The notes beneath the pieces are model-generated. The model was not told the origin of the DNA. It made no database searches and saw only the letters and a program-made list of their open reading frames with translations. From NCBI RefSeq assembly GCF_040869045.1, contig NW_027137035.1, positions 124,001 through 188,000 on the forward strand: a DNA stretch of 64,000 nucleotides, given 5' to 3'. Position numbers and translations under genes: made by a program. Of the stretch, positions 12,914-25,915 are shown piece after piece (within the stretch, counting starts at the first letter, position 1; each line of letters starts with the position of its first letter). Source of the DNA: Eurosta solidaginis. Lineage: Eukaryota > Arthropoda > Insecta > Diptera > Tephritidae.

Positions 12914-15132
12914 TCTCTCAAAAATTGTCGCTCTGATGCAAACAACTGATGAGTTATCTACTCAAATTTGTTGAACAAAACGACTTACGTATTTTAAGCA
13001 TGCTAACCTTTAGCCAGGTAAGCAAATTAAAAAAAACGCAATATGTAGGCTACACGAGAACGGAGCCGTCGAGTAACCAAAACAAATGCGTTAAACAAAT
13101 TCGTACACGTTATTTATCAATTTAACTCTAGAATTAAAGGATATACAACGAGAAACAACGTTTGACAACCTTTAAACAGTTTTAATAACTATCTCAAAAA
13201 TTGTCGCTCTGATGCAAACAACTGATGAGTTATCTATTTAAATTTGTTGAACAAAACGACTTACGTATTTTAAGCATGCTAACCTTTAGCCCGGTAAGCA
13301 AATTAAAAAAAAAAAACGCAATATGTAGGCTACACGAGAACGGAGCCGTCGAGTAACCAAAACAAATGCGTTAAACAAATTCGTACACGTTATTTATCAA
13401 TTTAACTCTAGAATTAAAGGATATACAACGAGAAAAAACGTTTGACAACCTTTAAACAGTTTTAATAACTATCTCAAAAATTGTCGCTCTGATGCAAACA
13501 ACTGAGGAGTTATCTACTTAAATTTGTTGAACAAAACAACTTACGTATTTTAAGCATGCTAACCTTTAGCCCGGTAAGCAAATTAAAAAAAAAACGCAAT
13601 ATGTAGGCTACACGAGAACGGAGCCGTCGAGTAACCAAAACAAATGCGTTAAACAAATTCGGAAACGTTATTTATCAATTTAACTCTAGAATTAAAGGAT
13701 ATACAACGAGAAACAACGTTTGACAACCTTTAAACAGTTTTAATAACTATCTCAAAAATTGTCGCTCTGATGCAAACAACTGATAAGTTATCTACTTAAA
13801 TTTGTTGAACAAAACGACTTACGTATTTTAAGCATACTAACCTTTAGCCCGGTAAGCAAATTAAAAAAAAAACGCAATATGTAGGCTACACGAGAACGGA
13901 GACGTCGAGTAACCAAAACAAATGCGTTAAACAAATTCGTACACGTTATTTATCAATTTAACTCTAGAATTAAAGGATATACAACGAGAAACAACGTATG
14001 ACAACCTTTAAACAGTTTTAATAACTATCTCAAAAATTGTCGCTCTGATGCAAACAACTGATGAGTTATCTAATCAAATTTGTTGAACAAAACGACTTAC
14101 GTATTTTAAGCATGCTAACCTTTAGCCAGGTAAGCAAATTAAAAAAAACGCAATATGTAGGCTACACGAGAACGGAGCCGTCGAGTAACCAAAACAAATG
14201 CGTTAAACAAATTCGTACACGTTGTTTATCAATTTAACTCTAGAATTAAAGGATATACAACGAGAAACAACGTTTGACAACCTTTAAACAGTTTTAATAA
14301 CTATCTCAAAAATTGTCGCTCTGATGCAAACAACTGATAAGTTATCTACTTAAATTTGTTGAACAAAACGACTTACGTATTTTAAGCATACTAACCTTTA
14401 GCCCGTTAAGCAAATTAAAAAAAAACGCAATATGTAGGCTACACGAGAACTGAGACGTCGAGTAACCAAAACAAATGCGTTAAACAAATTCGTACACGTT
14501 ATTTATCAATTTAACTCTAGAATTAAAGGATATACAACGAGAAACAACGTATGACAACCTTTAAACAGTTTTAATAACTATCTCAAAAATTGTCGCTCTG
14601 ATGCAAACAACTGATGAGTTATCTACTTAAATTTGTTGAACAAAACGACTTATGTATTTTAAACATGCTAACCTTTAGCCCGGTAAGCAAATGAAAAAAA
14701 AACGCAATATGTAGGCTACACGAGAACGGAGACGTCGAGTAACCAAAACAAATGCGTTAAACAAATTCGTACACGTTATTTATCAATTTAACTCTAGAAT
14801 TAAAGGATATACAACGAGAAACAACGTTTGACAACCTTTAAACAGTTTTAATAACTATCTCAAAAATTGTCGCTCTGATGCAAACAACTGATGAGTTATC
14901 TACTCAAATTTGTTGAACAAAACGACTTACGTATTTTAAGCATGCTAACCTTTAGCACGGTAAGCAAATTAAAAAAAAACGCAATATGTAGGCTACACGA
15001 GAACGGAGCCGTCGAGTAACCAAAACAAATGCGTTAAACAAATTCGTACACGTTATTTATCAATTTAACTCTAGAATTAAAGGATATACAACGAGAAACA
15101 ACGTTTGACAACCTTTAAACAGTTTTAATAAC

Positions 15133-15255
15133 TATCTCAAAAATTGTCGCTCTGATGCAAACAACTGATGAGTTGTTATTTATCAATTTAACTCTAGAAT
15201 TAAAGGATATACAACGAGAAACAACGTTTGACAACCTTTAAACAGTTTTAATAAC
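15133..15255. repeat. Short 123-bp monomer, copy 4
   Basis: Standard GAGTT/GTTATTT junction. It lies between a GCCGTCG monomer with TAGCACGG and a monomer with ACTTATGTATTTTAAACATG, and marks the end of the A-type domain. Confidence 0.92.
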
Positions 15256-18200
15256 TATCTCAAAAATTGTCGCTCTGATGCAAACAACTGATGAGTTATC
15301 TACTTAAATTTGTTGAACAAAACGACTTATGTATTTTAAACATGCTAACCTTTAGCCCGGTAAGCAAATGAAAAAAAAACGCAATATGTAGGCTACACGA
15401 GAACGGAGACGTCGAGTAACCAAAACAAATGCGTTAAACAAATTCGTACACGTTATTTATCAATTTAACTCTAGAATTAAAGGATATACAACGAGAAACA
15501 ACGTTTGACAACCTTTAAACAGTTTTAATAACTATCTCAAAAATTGTCGCTCTGATGCAAACAACTGATGAGTTATCTACTTAAATTTGATGAACAAAAC
15601 GACTTACGTATTTTAAACATGATAACCTTTAGCCCGGTAAGCAAATTACAAAAAAAAAACCCAATATGTAGGCTACACTAGAACGGAGACGTCGAGTAAC
15701 CAAAACAAATGCGTTAAACAAATTCGTACACGTTATTTATCAATTTAACTCTAGAATTAAAGGATATACAACGAGAAACAACGTTTGACAACCTTTAAAC
15801 AGTTTTAATAACTATCTCAAAAATTGTCGCTCTGATGCAAACAACTGATGAGTTATCTACTTAAATTTGATGAACAAAACGACTTACGTATTTTAAACAT
15901 GCTAACCTTTAGCCCGGTAAGCAAATTAAAAAAAAAACGCAATATGTAGGCTACACGAGAACGGAGACGTCGAGTAACCAAAACAAATGCGTTAAACAAA
16001 TTCGTACACGTTATTTATAAATTTAACTCTAGAATTAAAGGATATACAACGAGAAACAACGTTTGACAACCTCTAAACAGTTTTAATAACTATCTCAAAA
16101 ATTGTCGCTCTGTGGCAAACAACTGATGAGTTATCTACTTAAATTTGTTGAACAAAACGACTTACGTATTTTAAGCATGCTAACCTTTAGCCCGGTAAGC
16201 AAATTAAAAAAAAAAACGCAATATGTAGGCTACACGAGAACGGAGACGTCGAGTAACCAAAACAAATGCGTTAAACAAATTCGTACACGTTATTTATCAA
16301 TTTAACTCTAGAATTAAAGGATATACAACTAGAAACAACGTTTGACAACCTTTAAACAGTTTTAATAACTATCTCAAAAATTATCGCTCTGATGCAAACA
16401 ACTGATGAGTTATCTACTTAAATTTGTTGAACAAAAAGACTTACGTATTTTAAGCATGCTAACCTTTAGCCCGGTAAGCAAATTAAAAAAAAAACGCAAT
16501 ATGTAGGCTACACGAGAACGGAGACGTCGAGTAACCAAAACAAATGCGGTTAAACAAATTCGTACACGTTATTTATCAATTTAACTCTAGAATTAAAGGA
16601 TATACAACGAGAAACAACGTTTGCAACCTTTAAACAGTTTTAATAACTATCTCAAAAATTGTCGCTCTGATGCAAACAACTGATGAGTTATCTACTCAAA
16701 TTTGTTGAACAAAACGACTTACGTATTTTAAGCATGCGCACCTTTAGCCCGGTAAGCAAATTAAAAAAAAAAAACGCAATATGTAGGCTACACGAGAACG
16801 GAGACGTCGAGTAACCAAAAACAAATGCGTTAAACAAATTCGTACACGTTATTTATCAATTTAACTCTAGAATTAAAGGATATACAACGAGAAAAAACCT
16901 TTGACAACCTTTAAACAGTTTTAATAACTATCTCAAAAATTGTCGCTCTGATGCAAACAACTGATGAGTTATCTACTTAAATTTGTTGAACAAAACGACT
17001 TACGTATTTTAAACATGCTAACCTTTAGCCCGGTAAGCAAATTAAAAAAAAACGCAATATGTAGGCTACACGAGAAAGGAGACGTCGAGTAACCAAAACA
17101 AATACGTTAAACAAATTCGTACACGTTATTTATCAATTTAACTCTAGAATTAAAGGATATACAACGAGAATCAACGTTTGACAACCTTTAAACAGTTTTA
17201 ATAACTATCTCAAAAATTATCGCTCTGATGCAAACAACTGATGAGTTATCTACTTAAATTTGTTGAACAAAACGACTTACGTATTTTAAGCATGCTAACC
17301 TTTAGCCCGGTAAGCAAATTAAAAAAAAAACGCAATATGTAGGCTACACGAGAACGGAGACGTCGAGTAACCAAAACAAATGCGTTAAACAAATTCGTAC
17401 ACGTTATTTATCAATTTAACTCTAGAATTAAAGGATATACAACGAGAAACAACGTTTGACAACCTTTAAACAGTTTTAATAACTATCTCAAAAATTGTCG
17501 CTCTGATGCAAACAACTGCTGAGTTATCTACTCAAATTTGTTGAACAAAACGACTTACGTATTTTAAATATGCTAACCCTTAGCCCGGTAAGCAAATTAA
17601 AAAAAAAAACGCAATATGTAGGCTACACGAGAACGGAGACGTCGAGTAACCAAACCAAATGCGTTAAACAAATTCGTACACGTTATTTATCAATTTAACT
17701 CTAGAATTAAAGGATATACAACGAGAAACAACGTTTGACAACCTTTAAACAGTTTTAATAACTATCTCAAAAATTGTCGCTCTGATGCAAACAACTGATG
17801 AGTTATCTACTTAAATTGATGAACAAAACGACTTACGTATTTTAAACATGCTAACCTTTAGCCCGGTAAGCAAATTAAAAAAAAAAAACGCAATATGTAG
17901 GCTACACGAGAACGGAGACGTCGAGTAACCAAAACAAATAAGTTAAACAAATTCGTACACGTTATTTATCAATTTAACTCTAGAATTATAGGATATACAA
18001 CGAGAAACAACGTTTGACAACCTTTAAACAGTTTTAATAACTATCTCAAAAATTGTCGCTCTGATGCAAACAACTGCTGAGTTATCTACTCAAATTTGTT
18101 GAACAAAACGACTTACGTATTTTAAACATGCTAACCTTTAGCCCGGTAAGCAAATTAAAAAAAAAAACGCAATATGTAGGCTACACGAGAACGGAGACGT

Positions 18201-18320
18201 CGAGTAACCAAAACAAATGCGTTAAACAAATTCGTACACGTTATTTATCAATTTAACTCTAGAATTAAAGGATATACAACGAGAAACAACGTTTGACAAC
18301 CTTTAAACAGTTTTAATAAC

Positions 18321-20266
18321 TATCTCAAAAATTGTCGCTCTGATGCAAACAACTGCTGAGTTATCTACTCAAATTTGTTGAACAAAACGACTTACGTATT
18401 TTAAACATGCTAACCTTTAGCCCGGTAAGCAAATTAAAAAAAAAAACGCAATATGTAGGCTACACGAGAACGGAGACGTCGAGTAACCAAAACAAATGCG
18501 TTAAACAAATTCGTACACGTTATTTATCAATTTAACTCTAGAATTAAAGGATATACAACTAGAAACAACGTTTGACAACCTTTAAACAGTTTTAATAACT
18601 ATCTCAAAAATTATCGCTCTGATGCAAACAACTGAAGAGTTATCTACTTAAATTTGTTGAACAAAACGACTTACGTATTTTAAGCATGCTAACCTTTAGC
18701 CCGGTAAGCAAATTAAAAAAAAAAACGCAATATGTAGGCTACACGAGAACGGAGACGTCGAGTAACCAAAACAAATGCGTTAAACAAATTCGTACACGTT
18801 ATTTATCAATTTAACTCTAGAATTAAAGGATATACAACGAGAAACAACGTTTGACAACCTTTAAACAGTTTTAATAACTATCTCAAAAATTGTCGCTCTG
18901 ATGCAAACAACTGATGAGTTATCTACTTAAATTGATGAACAAAACGACTTACGTATTTTAAACATGCTAACCTTTAGCCCGGTAAGCAAATTAAAAAAAA
19001 AACGCAATATGTAGGCTACACGAGAACGGAGACGTCGAGTAACCAAAACAAATACGTTAAACAAATTCGTACACGTTATTTATAAATTTAACTCTAGAAT
19101 TAAAGGATATACAACGATAAACAACGTTTGACAACCTTTAAACAGTTTTAATAACTATCTCAAAAAATTGTCGCTCTGATGCAAACAACTGATGAGTTAT
19201 CTACTCAAATTTGTTGAACAAAACGACTTACGTATTTTAAGCATGCTAACATTTAGCCCGGTAAGCAAATTAAAAAAAAAACGCAATATGTAGGCTACAC
19301 GAGAACGGAGACGTCGAGAAACAAAACAAAACGCGTTAAACAAATTCGTACACGTTATTTATCAATTTAACTCTAGAATTAAAGGATATACAACGAGAAA
19401 CAACGTTTGACAACCTTTAAACAGTTTTAATAACTATCTAAAAATTGTCGCTCTGATGCAAACAACTGATGAGTTATCTACTCAAATTTGTTGAACAAAA
19501 CGACTTACGTATTTTAAGCATGCGCACCTTTAGCCCGGTAAGCAAATTAAAAAAAAAAACGCAATATGTAGGCTACACGAGAACGGAGACGTCGAGTAAC
19601 CAAAACAAATGCGTTAAACAAATTCGTACACGTTATTTATCAATTTAACTCTAGAATTAAAGGATATACAACGAGAAAAAACCTTTGACAACCTTTAAAC
19701 AGTTTTAATAACTATCTCAAAAATTGTCGCTCTGATGCAAACAACTGATGAGTTATCTACTTAAATTTGTTGAACAAAACGACTTACGTATTTTAAACAT
19801 GCTAACCTTTAGCCCGGTAAGCAAATTTAAAAAAACGCAATATGTAGGCTACACGAGAAAGGAGACGTCGAGTAACCAAAACAAATACGTTAAACAAATT
19901 CGTACACGTTATTTATCAATTTAACTCTAGAATTAAAGGATATACAACGAGAAACAACGTTTGACAACCTTTAAACAGTTTTAATAACTATCTCAAAAAT
20001 TATCGCTCTGATGCAAACAACTGATGAGTTATCTACTTAAATTTGTTGAACAAAACGACTTACGTATTTTAAGCATGCTAACCTTTAGCCCGGTAAGCAA
20101 ATTAAAAAAAAAACGCAATAGGTAGGCTACACGAGAACGGAGACGTCGAGTAACCAAAACAAATGCGTTAAACAAATTCGTACACGTTATTTATCAATTT
20201 AACTCTAGAATTAAAGGATATACAACGAGAAACAACGTTTGACAACCTTTAAACAGTTTTAATAAC
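18321..20266. repeat. Domain B HOR copy 1 (7 monomers)
   Basis: 1946 bp in the order b1, b6 (here CTGAAGAG), b2, b3, b4, b5, b6. Local changes are an extra A in CTCAAAAAATTG near 19163 and GAGAAACAAAAC in the b3 monomer near 19316. The last b6 has AATAGGTAGG instead of AATATGTAGG. Confidence 0.8.
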
Positions 20267-21221
20267 TATCTCAAAAATTGTCGCTCTGATGCAAACAACT
20301 GCTGAGTTATCTACTCAAATTTGTTGAACAAAACGACTTACGTATTTTAAACATGCTAACCTTTAGCCCGGTAAGCAAATTAAAAAAAAAACGCAATATG
20401 TAGGCTACACGAGAACGGAGACGTCGAGTAACCAAAACAAATGCGTTAAACAAATTCGTACACGTTATTTATCAATTTAACTCTAGAATTAAAGGATATA
20501 CAACTAGAAACAACGTTTGACAACCTTTAAACAGTTTTAATAACTATCTCAAAAATTGTCGCTCTGATGCAAACAACTGATAAGTTATCTACTTAAATTT
20601 GTTGAACAAAACGACTTACGTATTTTAAGCATACTAACCTTTAGCCCGTTAAGCAAATTAAAAAAAAAACGCAATATGTAGGCTACACGAGAACGGAGAC
20701 GTCGAGTAACCAAAACAAATGCGTTAAACAAATTCGTACACGTTATTTATCAATTTAACTCTAGAATTAAAGGATATACAACGAGAAACAACGTATGACA
20801 ACCTTTAAACAGTTTTAATAACTATCTCAAAAATGTCGCTCTGATGCAAACAACTGATGAGTTATCTACTCAAATTTGTTGAACAAAACGACTTACGTAT
20901 TTTAAGCATGCTAACCTTTAGCCCGGTAAGCAAATTAAAAAAAAACGCAATATGTAGGCTACACAAGAACGGAGCCGTCGAGTAACCAAAACAAATGCGT
21001 TAAACAAATTCGTACACGTTATTTATCAATTTAACTCTAGAATTAAAGGATATACAACGAGAAACAACGTTTGACAACCTTTAAACAGTTTTAATAACTA
21101 TCTCAAAAATTGTCGCTCTGATGCAAACAACTGATGAGTTGTTATTTATCAATTTAACTCTAGAATTAAAGGATATACAACGAGAAACAACGTTTGACAA
21201 CCTTTAAACAGTTTTAATAAC
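20267..21221. repeat. A-type island inside domain B
   Basis: After a b1 monomer come a CTGATAAG/CATACTAACC/CCCGTTAAG/ACGTATGAC monomer, a CTCAAAT monomer with GCCGTCG, and a short 123-bp monomer. This is the type 7, type 8, short order of domain A, over 5 kb from the last such block. The monomer after it (21222) combines the A-type marks CATACTAACC and CCCGTTAAG with the B-type CAACTAGAAAC at its end. Confidence 0.75.
21099..21221. repeat. Short 123-bp monomer, copy 5 (A-type island)
   Basis: Standard short-monomer junction. It is preceded by a CTGATAAG/CATACTAAC monomer and a GCCGTCG monomer, the order typical of domain A, although the surroundings are domain B. This suggests a block transferred from A-type to B-type sequence. 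Confidence 0.92.
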
Positions 21222-23166
21222 TATCTCAAAAATTGTCGCTCTGATGCAAACAACTGATGAGTTATCTACTTAAATTTGTTGAACAAAACGACTTACGTAT
21301 TTTAAGCATACTAACCTTTAGCCCGTTAAGCAAATTAAAAAAAAACGCAATATGTAGGCTACACGAGAACGGAGACGTCGAGTAACCAAAACAAATGCGT
21401 TAAACAAATTCGTACACGTTATTTATCAATTTAACTCTAGAATTAAAGGATATACAACTAGAAACAACGTTTGACAACCTTTAAACAGTTTTAATAACTA
21501 TCTCAAAAATTATCGCTCTGATGCAAACAACTGATGAGTTATCTACTTAAATTTGTTGAACAAAACGACTTACGTATTTTAAGCATGCTAACCTTTAGCC
21601 CGGTAAGCAAATTAAAAAAAAAACGCAATATGTATGCTACACGAGAACGGAGACGTCGAGTAACCAAAACAAATGCGTTAAACAAATTCGTACACGTTAT
21701 TTATCAATTTAACTCTAGAATTAAAGGATATACAACGAGAAACAACGTTTGACAACCTTTAAACAGTTTTAATAACTATCTCAAAAATTGTCGCTCTGAT
21801 GCAAACAACTGATGAGTTATCTACTTAAATTGATGAACAAAACGACTTACGTATTTTAAACATGCTAACCTTTAGCCCGGTAAGCAAATTAAAAAAAAAA
21901 CGCAATATGTAGGCTACACGAGAACGGAGACGTCGAGTAACCAAAACAAATACGTTAAACAAAATCGTACACGTTATTTATCAATTTAACTCTAGAATTA
22001 AAGGATATACAACGATAAACAACGTTTGACAACCTTTAAACAGTTTTAATAACTATCTCAAAAATTGTCGCTCTGATGCAAACAACTGATGAGTTATCTA
22101 CTCAAATTTGTTGAACAAAACGACTTACGTATTTTAAGCATGCTAACATTTAGCCCGGTAAGCAAATTAAAAAAAAACGCAATATGTAGGCTACACGAGA
22201 ACGGAGACGTCGAGTAACCAAAACAAATGCGTTAAACAAATTCGTACACGTTATTTATCAATTTAACTCTAGAATTAAAGGATATACAACGAGAAACAAC
22301 GTTTGACAACCTTTAAACAGTTTTAATAACTATCTCAAAAATTGTCGCTCTGATGCAAACAACTGATGAGTTATCTACTCAAATTTGTTGAACAAAACGA
22401 CTTACGTATTTTAAGCATGCGCACCTTTAGCCCGGTAAGCAAATTAAAAAAAAAACAACGCAATATGTAGGCTACACGAGAACGGAGACGTCGAGTAACC
22501 AAAACAAATGCGTTAAACAAATTCGTACACGTTATTTATCAATTTAACTCTAGAATTAAAGGATATACAACGAGAAAAAACCTTTGACAACCTTTAAACA
22601 GTTTTAATAACTATCTCAAAAATTGTCGCTCTGATGCAAACAACTGATGAGTTATCTACTTAAATTTGTTGAACAAAACGACTTACGTATTTTAAACATG
22701 CTAACCTTTAGCCCGGTAAGCAAATAAAAAAAAAACGCAATATGTAGGCTACACGAGAAAGGAGACGTCGAGTAACCAAAACAAATACGTTAAACAAATT
22801 CGTACACGTTATTTATCAATTTAACTCTAGAATTAAAGGATATACAACGAGAAACAACGTTTGACAACCTTTAAACAGTTTTAATAACTATCTCAAAAAT
22901 TATCGCTCTGATGCAAACAACTGATGAGTTATCTACTTAAATTTGTTGAACAAAATGACTTACGTATTTTAAGCATGCTAACCTTTAGCCCGGTAAGCAA
23001 ATAAAAAAAAAAACGCAATATGTAGGCTACACGAGAACGGAGACGTCGAGTAACCAAAACAAATGCGTTAAACAAATTCGTACACGTTATTTATCAATTT
23101 AACTCTAGAATTAAAGGATATACAACGAGAAACAACGTTTGACAACCTTTAAACAGTTTTAATAAC
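21222..23166. repeat. Domain B HOR copy 2 (7 monomers)
   Basis: 1945 bp in the order chimeric b1, b6 (with ATGTATGCT), b2, b3, b4, b5, b6. The ATGTATGCT change removes a stop codon in one frame and gives a 72-codon open frame, which is not evidence of a gene. Confidence 0.8.
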
Positions 23167-23722
23167 TATCTCAAAAATTGTCGCTCTGATGCAAACAACT
23201 GCTGAGTTATCTACTCAAATTTGTTGAACAAAACGACTTACGTATTTTAAACATGCTAACCGTTAGCCCGGTAAGCAAATTAAAAAAAAAACGCAATATG
23301 TAGGCTACACGAGAACGGAGACGTCGAGTAACCAAACCAAATGCGTTAAACAAATTCGTACACGTTATTTATCAATTTAACTCTAGAATTAAAGGATATA
23401 CAACGAGAAACAACGTTTGACAACCTTTAAACAGTTTTAATAACTATCTCAAAAATTGTCGCTCTGATGCAAACAACTGATGAGTTATCTACTTAAATTG
23501 ATGAACAAAACGACTTACGTATTTTAAACATGCTAACCTTTAGCCCGGTAAGCAAATTAAAAAAAAAAACGCAATATGTAGGCTACACGAGAACGGAGAC
23601 GTCGAGTAATCAAAACAAATGCGTTAAACAAATTCGTACACGTTATTTATCAATTTAACTCTAGAATTAAAGGATATACAACGAGAAACAACGTTTGACA
23701 ACCTTTAAACAGTTTTAATAAC

Positions 23723-23845
23723 TATCTCAAAAATTGTCGCTCTGATGCAAACAACTGATGAGTTGTTATTTATCAATTTAACTCTAGAATTAAAGGATAT
23801 ACAACGAGAAACAACGTTTGACAACCTTTAAACAGTTTTAATAAC
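23723..23845. repeat. Short 123-bp monomer, copy 6
   Basis: Standard short-monomer junction. It sits between a TTAAATTGATG monomer and a CTGCTGAG monomer of domain B. The identical junction at 25831 lies 2070 bp downstream, equal to seven full monomers plus one short. Confidence 0.92.
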
Positions 23846-24239
23846 TATCTCAAAAATTGTCGCTCTGATGCAAACAACTGCTGAGTTATCTACTCAAATT
23901 TGTTGAACAAAACGACTTACGTATTTTAAACATGCTAACCTTTAGCCCGGTAAGCAAATTAAAAAAAAAAACGCAATATGTAGGCTACACGAGAACGGAG
24001 ACGTCGAGTAACCAAAACAAATGCGTTAAACAAATTCGTACACGTTATTTATCAATTTAACTCTAGAATTAAAGGATATACAACTAGAAACAACGTTTGA
24101 CAACCTTTAAACAGTTTTAATAACTATCTCAAAAATTATCGCTCTGATGCAAACAACTGATGAGTTATCTACTTAAATTTGTTGAACAAAACGACTTACG
24201 TATTTTAAGCATGCTAACCTTTAGCCCGGTAAGCAAATT

Positions 24240-24250
24240 AAAAAAAAAAA
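24240..24250 (+). repeat. A-run inside the monomer (example)
   Basis: Every full-length monomer has an A homopolymer after GCAAATT and before CGCAATATG. In this copy it is 11 A. Across the window it ranges from about 6 to 13 A and is the main source of monomer length variation. A few copies are interrupted, for example by a C near 41294 and by a G near 11638. The seven short monomers lack it. The length changes are what replication slippage or sequencing error in a homopolymer would give, and the sequence alone cannot separate the two. Confidence 0.9.
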
Positions 24251-24334
24251 CGCAATATGTAGGCTACACGAGAACGGAGACGTCGAGTAACCAAAACAAA
24301 TGCGTTAAACAAATTCGTACACGTTATTTATCAA

Positions 24335-24352
24335 TTTAACTCTAGAATTAAA
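24335..24352. repeat. TCTAGA-centred dyad in the monomer (example)
   Basis: TTTAAC-TCTAGA-ATTAAA is an 18-bp imperfect palindrome, 16 of 18 positions symmetrical, found in nearly every monomer, including the short ones, which keep this part. A single A to G change at one copy (45834-45851) makes it perfect. Four copies (about 35289, 43891, 53614 and 58897) carry two changes that give 7-bp perfect arms around TTAG. Short dyads are common in centromeric satellites of several lineages, but a function here is not shown. Confidence 0.65.
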
Positions 24353-25792
24353 GGATATACAACGAGAAACAACGTTTGACAACCTTTAAACAGTTTTAAT
24401 AACTATCTCAAAAATTGTCGCTCTGATGCAAACAACTGATGAGTTATCTACTTAAATTGATGAACAAAACGACTTACGTATTTTAAACATGCTAACCTTT
24501 AGCCCGGTAAGCAAATTAAAAAAAAAAACGCAATATGTAGGCTACACGAGAACGGAGACGTCGAGTAACCAAAACAAATACGTTAAACAAATTCGTACAC
24601 GTTATTTATCAATTTAACTCTAGAATTAAAGGATATACAACGATAAACAACGTTTGACAACCTTTAAACAGTTTTAATAACTATCTCAAAAATTGTCGCT
24701 CTGATGCAAACAACTGATGAGTTATCTACTCAAATTTGTTGAACAAAACGACTTACGTATTTTAAGCATGCTAACATTTAGCCCGGTAAGCAAATTAAAA
24801 AAAAACGCAATATGTAGGCTACACGAGAACGGAGACGTCGAGTAACCAAAACAAATGCGTTAAACAAATTCGTACACGTTATTTATCAATTTAACTCTAG
24901 AATTAAAGGATATACAACGAGAAACAACGTTTGACAACCTTTAAACAGTTTTAATAACTATCTCAAAAATTGTCGCTCTGATGCAAACAACTGATGAGTT
25001 ATCTACTCAAATTTGTTGAACAAAACGACTTACGTATTTTAAGCATGCGCACCTTTAGCCCGGTAAGCAAATTAAAAAAAAAAAACGCAATATGTAGGCT
25101 ACACGAGAACGGAGACGTCGAGTAACCAAAACAAATGCGTTAAACAAATTCGTACACGTTATTTATCAATTTAACTCTAGAATTAAAGGATATACAACGA
25201 GAAAAAACCTTTGACAACCTTTAAACAGTTTTAATAACTATCTCAAAAATTGTCGCTCTGATGCAAACAACTGATGAGTTATCTACTTAAATTTGTTGAA
25301 CAAAACGACTTACGTATTTTAAACATGCTAACCTTTAGCCCGGTAAGCAAATTTAAAAAAAACGCAATATGTACGCTACACGAGAAAGGAGACGTCGAGT
25401 AACCAAAACAAATACGTTAAACAAATTCGTACACGTTATTTATCAATTTAACTCTAGAATTAAAGGATATACAACGAGAAACAACATTTGACAACCTTTA
25501 AACAGTTTTAATAACTATCTCAAAAATTATCGCTCTGATGCAAACAACTGATGAGTTATCTACTTAAATTTGTTGAACAAAACGACTTACGTATTTTAAG
25601 CATGCTAACCTTTAGCCCGGTAAGCAAGTTAAAAAAAAACGCAATATGTAGGCTACACGAGAACGGAGACGTCGAGTAACCAAAACAAATGCGTTAAACA
25701 AATTCGTACACGTTATTTATCAATTTAACTCTAGAATTAAAGGATATACAACGAGAAACAACGTTTGACAACCTTTAAACAGTTTTAATAAC

Positions 25793-25915
25793 TATCTCAA
25801 AAATTGTCGCTCTGATGCAAACAACTGATGAGTTGTTATTTATCAATTTAACTCTAGAATTAAAGGATATACAACGAGAAACAACGTTTGACAACCTTTA
25901 AACAGTTTTAATAAC
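25793..25915. repeat. Short 123-bp monomer, copy 7
   Basis: Standard short-monomer junction, 2070 bp after copy 6. The next HOR copy downstream (25916-27858) lacks a short monomer, so its presence within the HOR is polymorphic along the array. No short monomer was seen after this one. Confidence 0.92.

Larger units (their letters stand above)
5279..15255. repeat. Domain A: 8-plus-short-monomer HOR
   Basis: The fullest copy (5279-7628) has this order of monomer types. (1) GAGCAACC with CAATTCAAC. (2) CTGAGGAG with AAGATGAC and ATATAACG. (3) CTATTTAAAT with GCCGTCG. (4) GTCGATC with CATGGTAACC and AGCTCGG. (5) TTTTCGGTCTG with GAGTGACC. (6) CTGAGGAG with GTAAACG. (7) CTGATAAG with CATACTAAC and ACGTATGAC. 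(8) CTCAAAT with GCCAGG and GCCGTCG. (9) A 123-bp short monomer. Three more arrangements follow, each bounded by short monomers at 9300, 11397 and 15133. They have 6, 7 and 13 full monomers, calculated from the spacings 1794, 2097 and 3736 bp. The 2097-bp spacing includes a roughly 25-bp insertion. The variation in unit number shows repeated gain and loss of monomers. Confidence 0.8.
24125..24403 (+). repeat. Representative full-length monomer
   Basis: This 279-bp copy is close to the consensus and is given as the type monomer. It differs from the commonest form mainly in reading ATTATCGC instead of ATTGTCGC near position 14, a variant absent from the first 16 kb and common afterwards. By hand count a 278-bp consensus holds about 112 A, 75 T, 50 C and 41 G, with 14 CpG. 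It contains one TCTAGA, one GCATGC and one GACGTC, so cutting at any of these would give a ladder of about 278 bp. No tRNA-like A/B box pair, no CENP-B box and no long open frame is present. The length is not an obvious multiple of a nucleosome repeat. Confidence 0.9.
23846..25915. repeat. Domain B HOR copy 3 (7 monomers plus short)
   Basis: 2070 bp: b1, b6, b2, b3, b4, b5, b6, then the short monomer at 25793. The b5 copy has GTACGCTAC. It is a near-exact parallel of the following copy apart from the short monomer. Confidence 0.85.

Noticed and set aside
16102..16305. 67-codon open frame
   Set aside because: It lies wholly in one satellite monomer, starts at TTG rather than ATG, and is open only because of a two-base change (GTGGC for GATGC) and an 11-A run. 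The same peptide recurs in neighbouring monomers by repetition alone.
21534..21752. 72-codon open frame
   Set aside because: Inside a satellite monomer. It is opened only by a 10-A run and a G to T change (TATGCT for TAGGCT) that removes a stop. No family resemblance was recognised.
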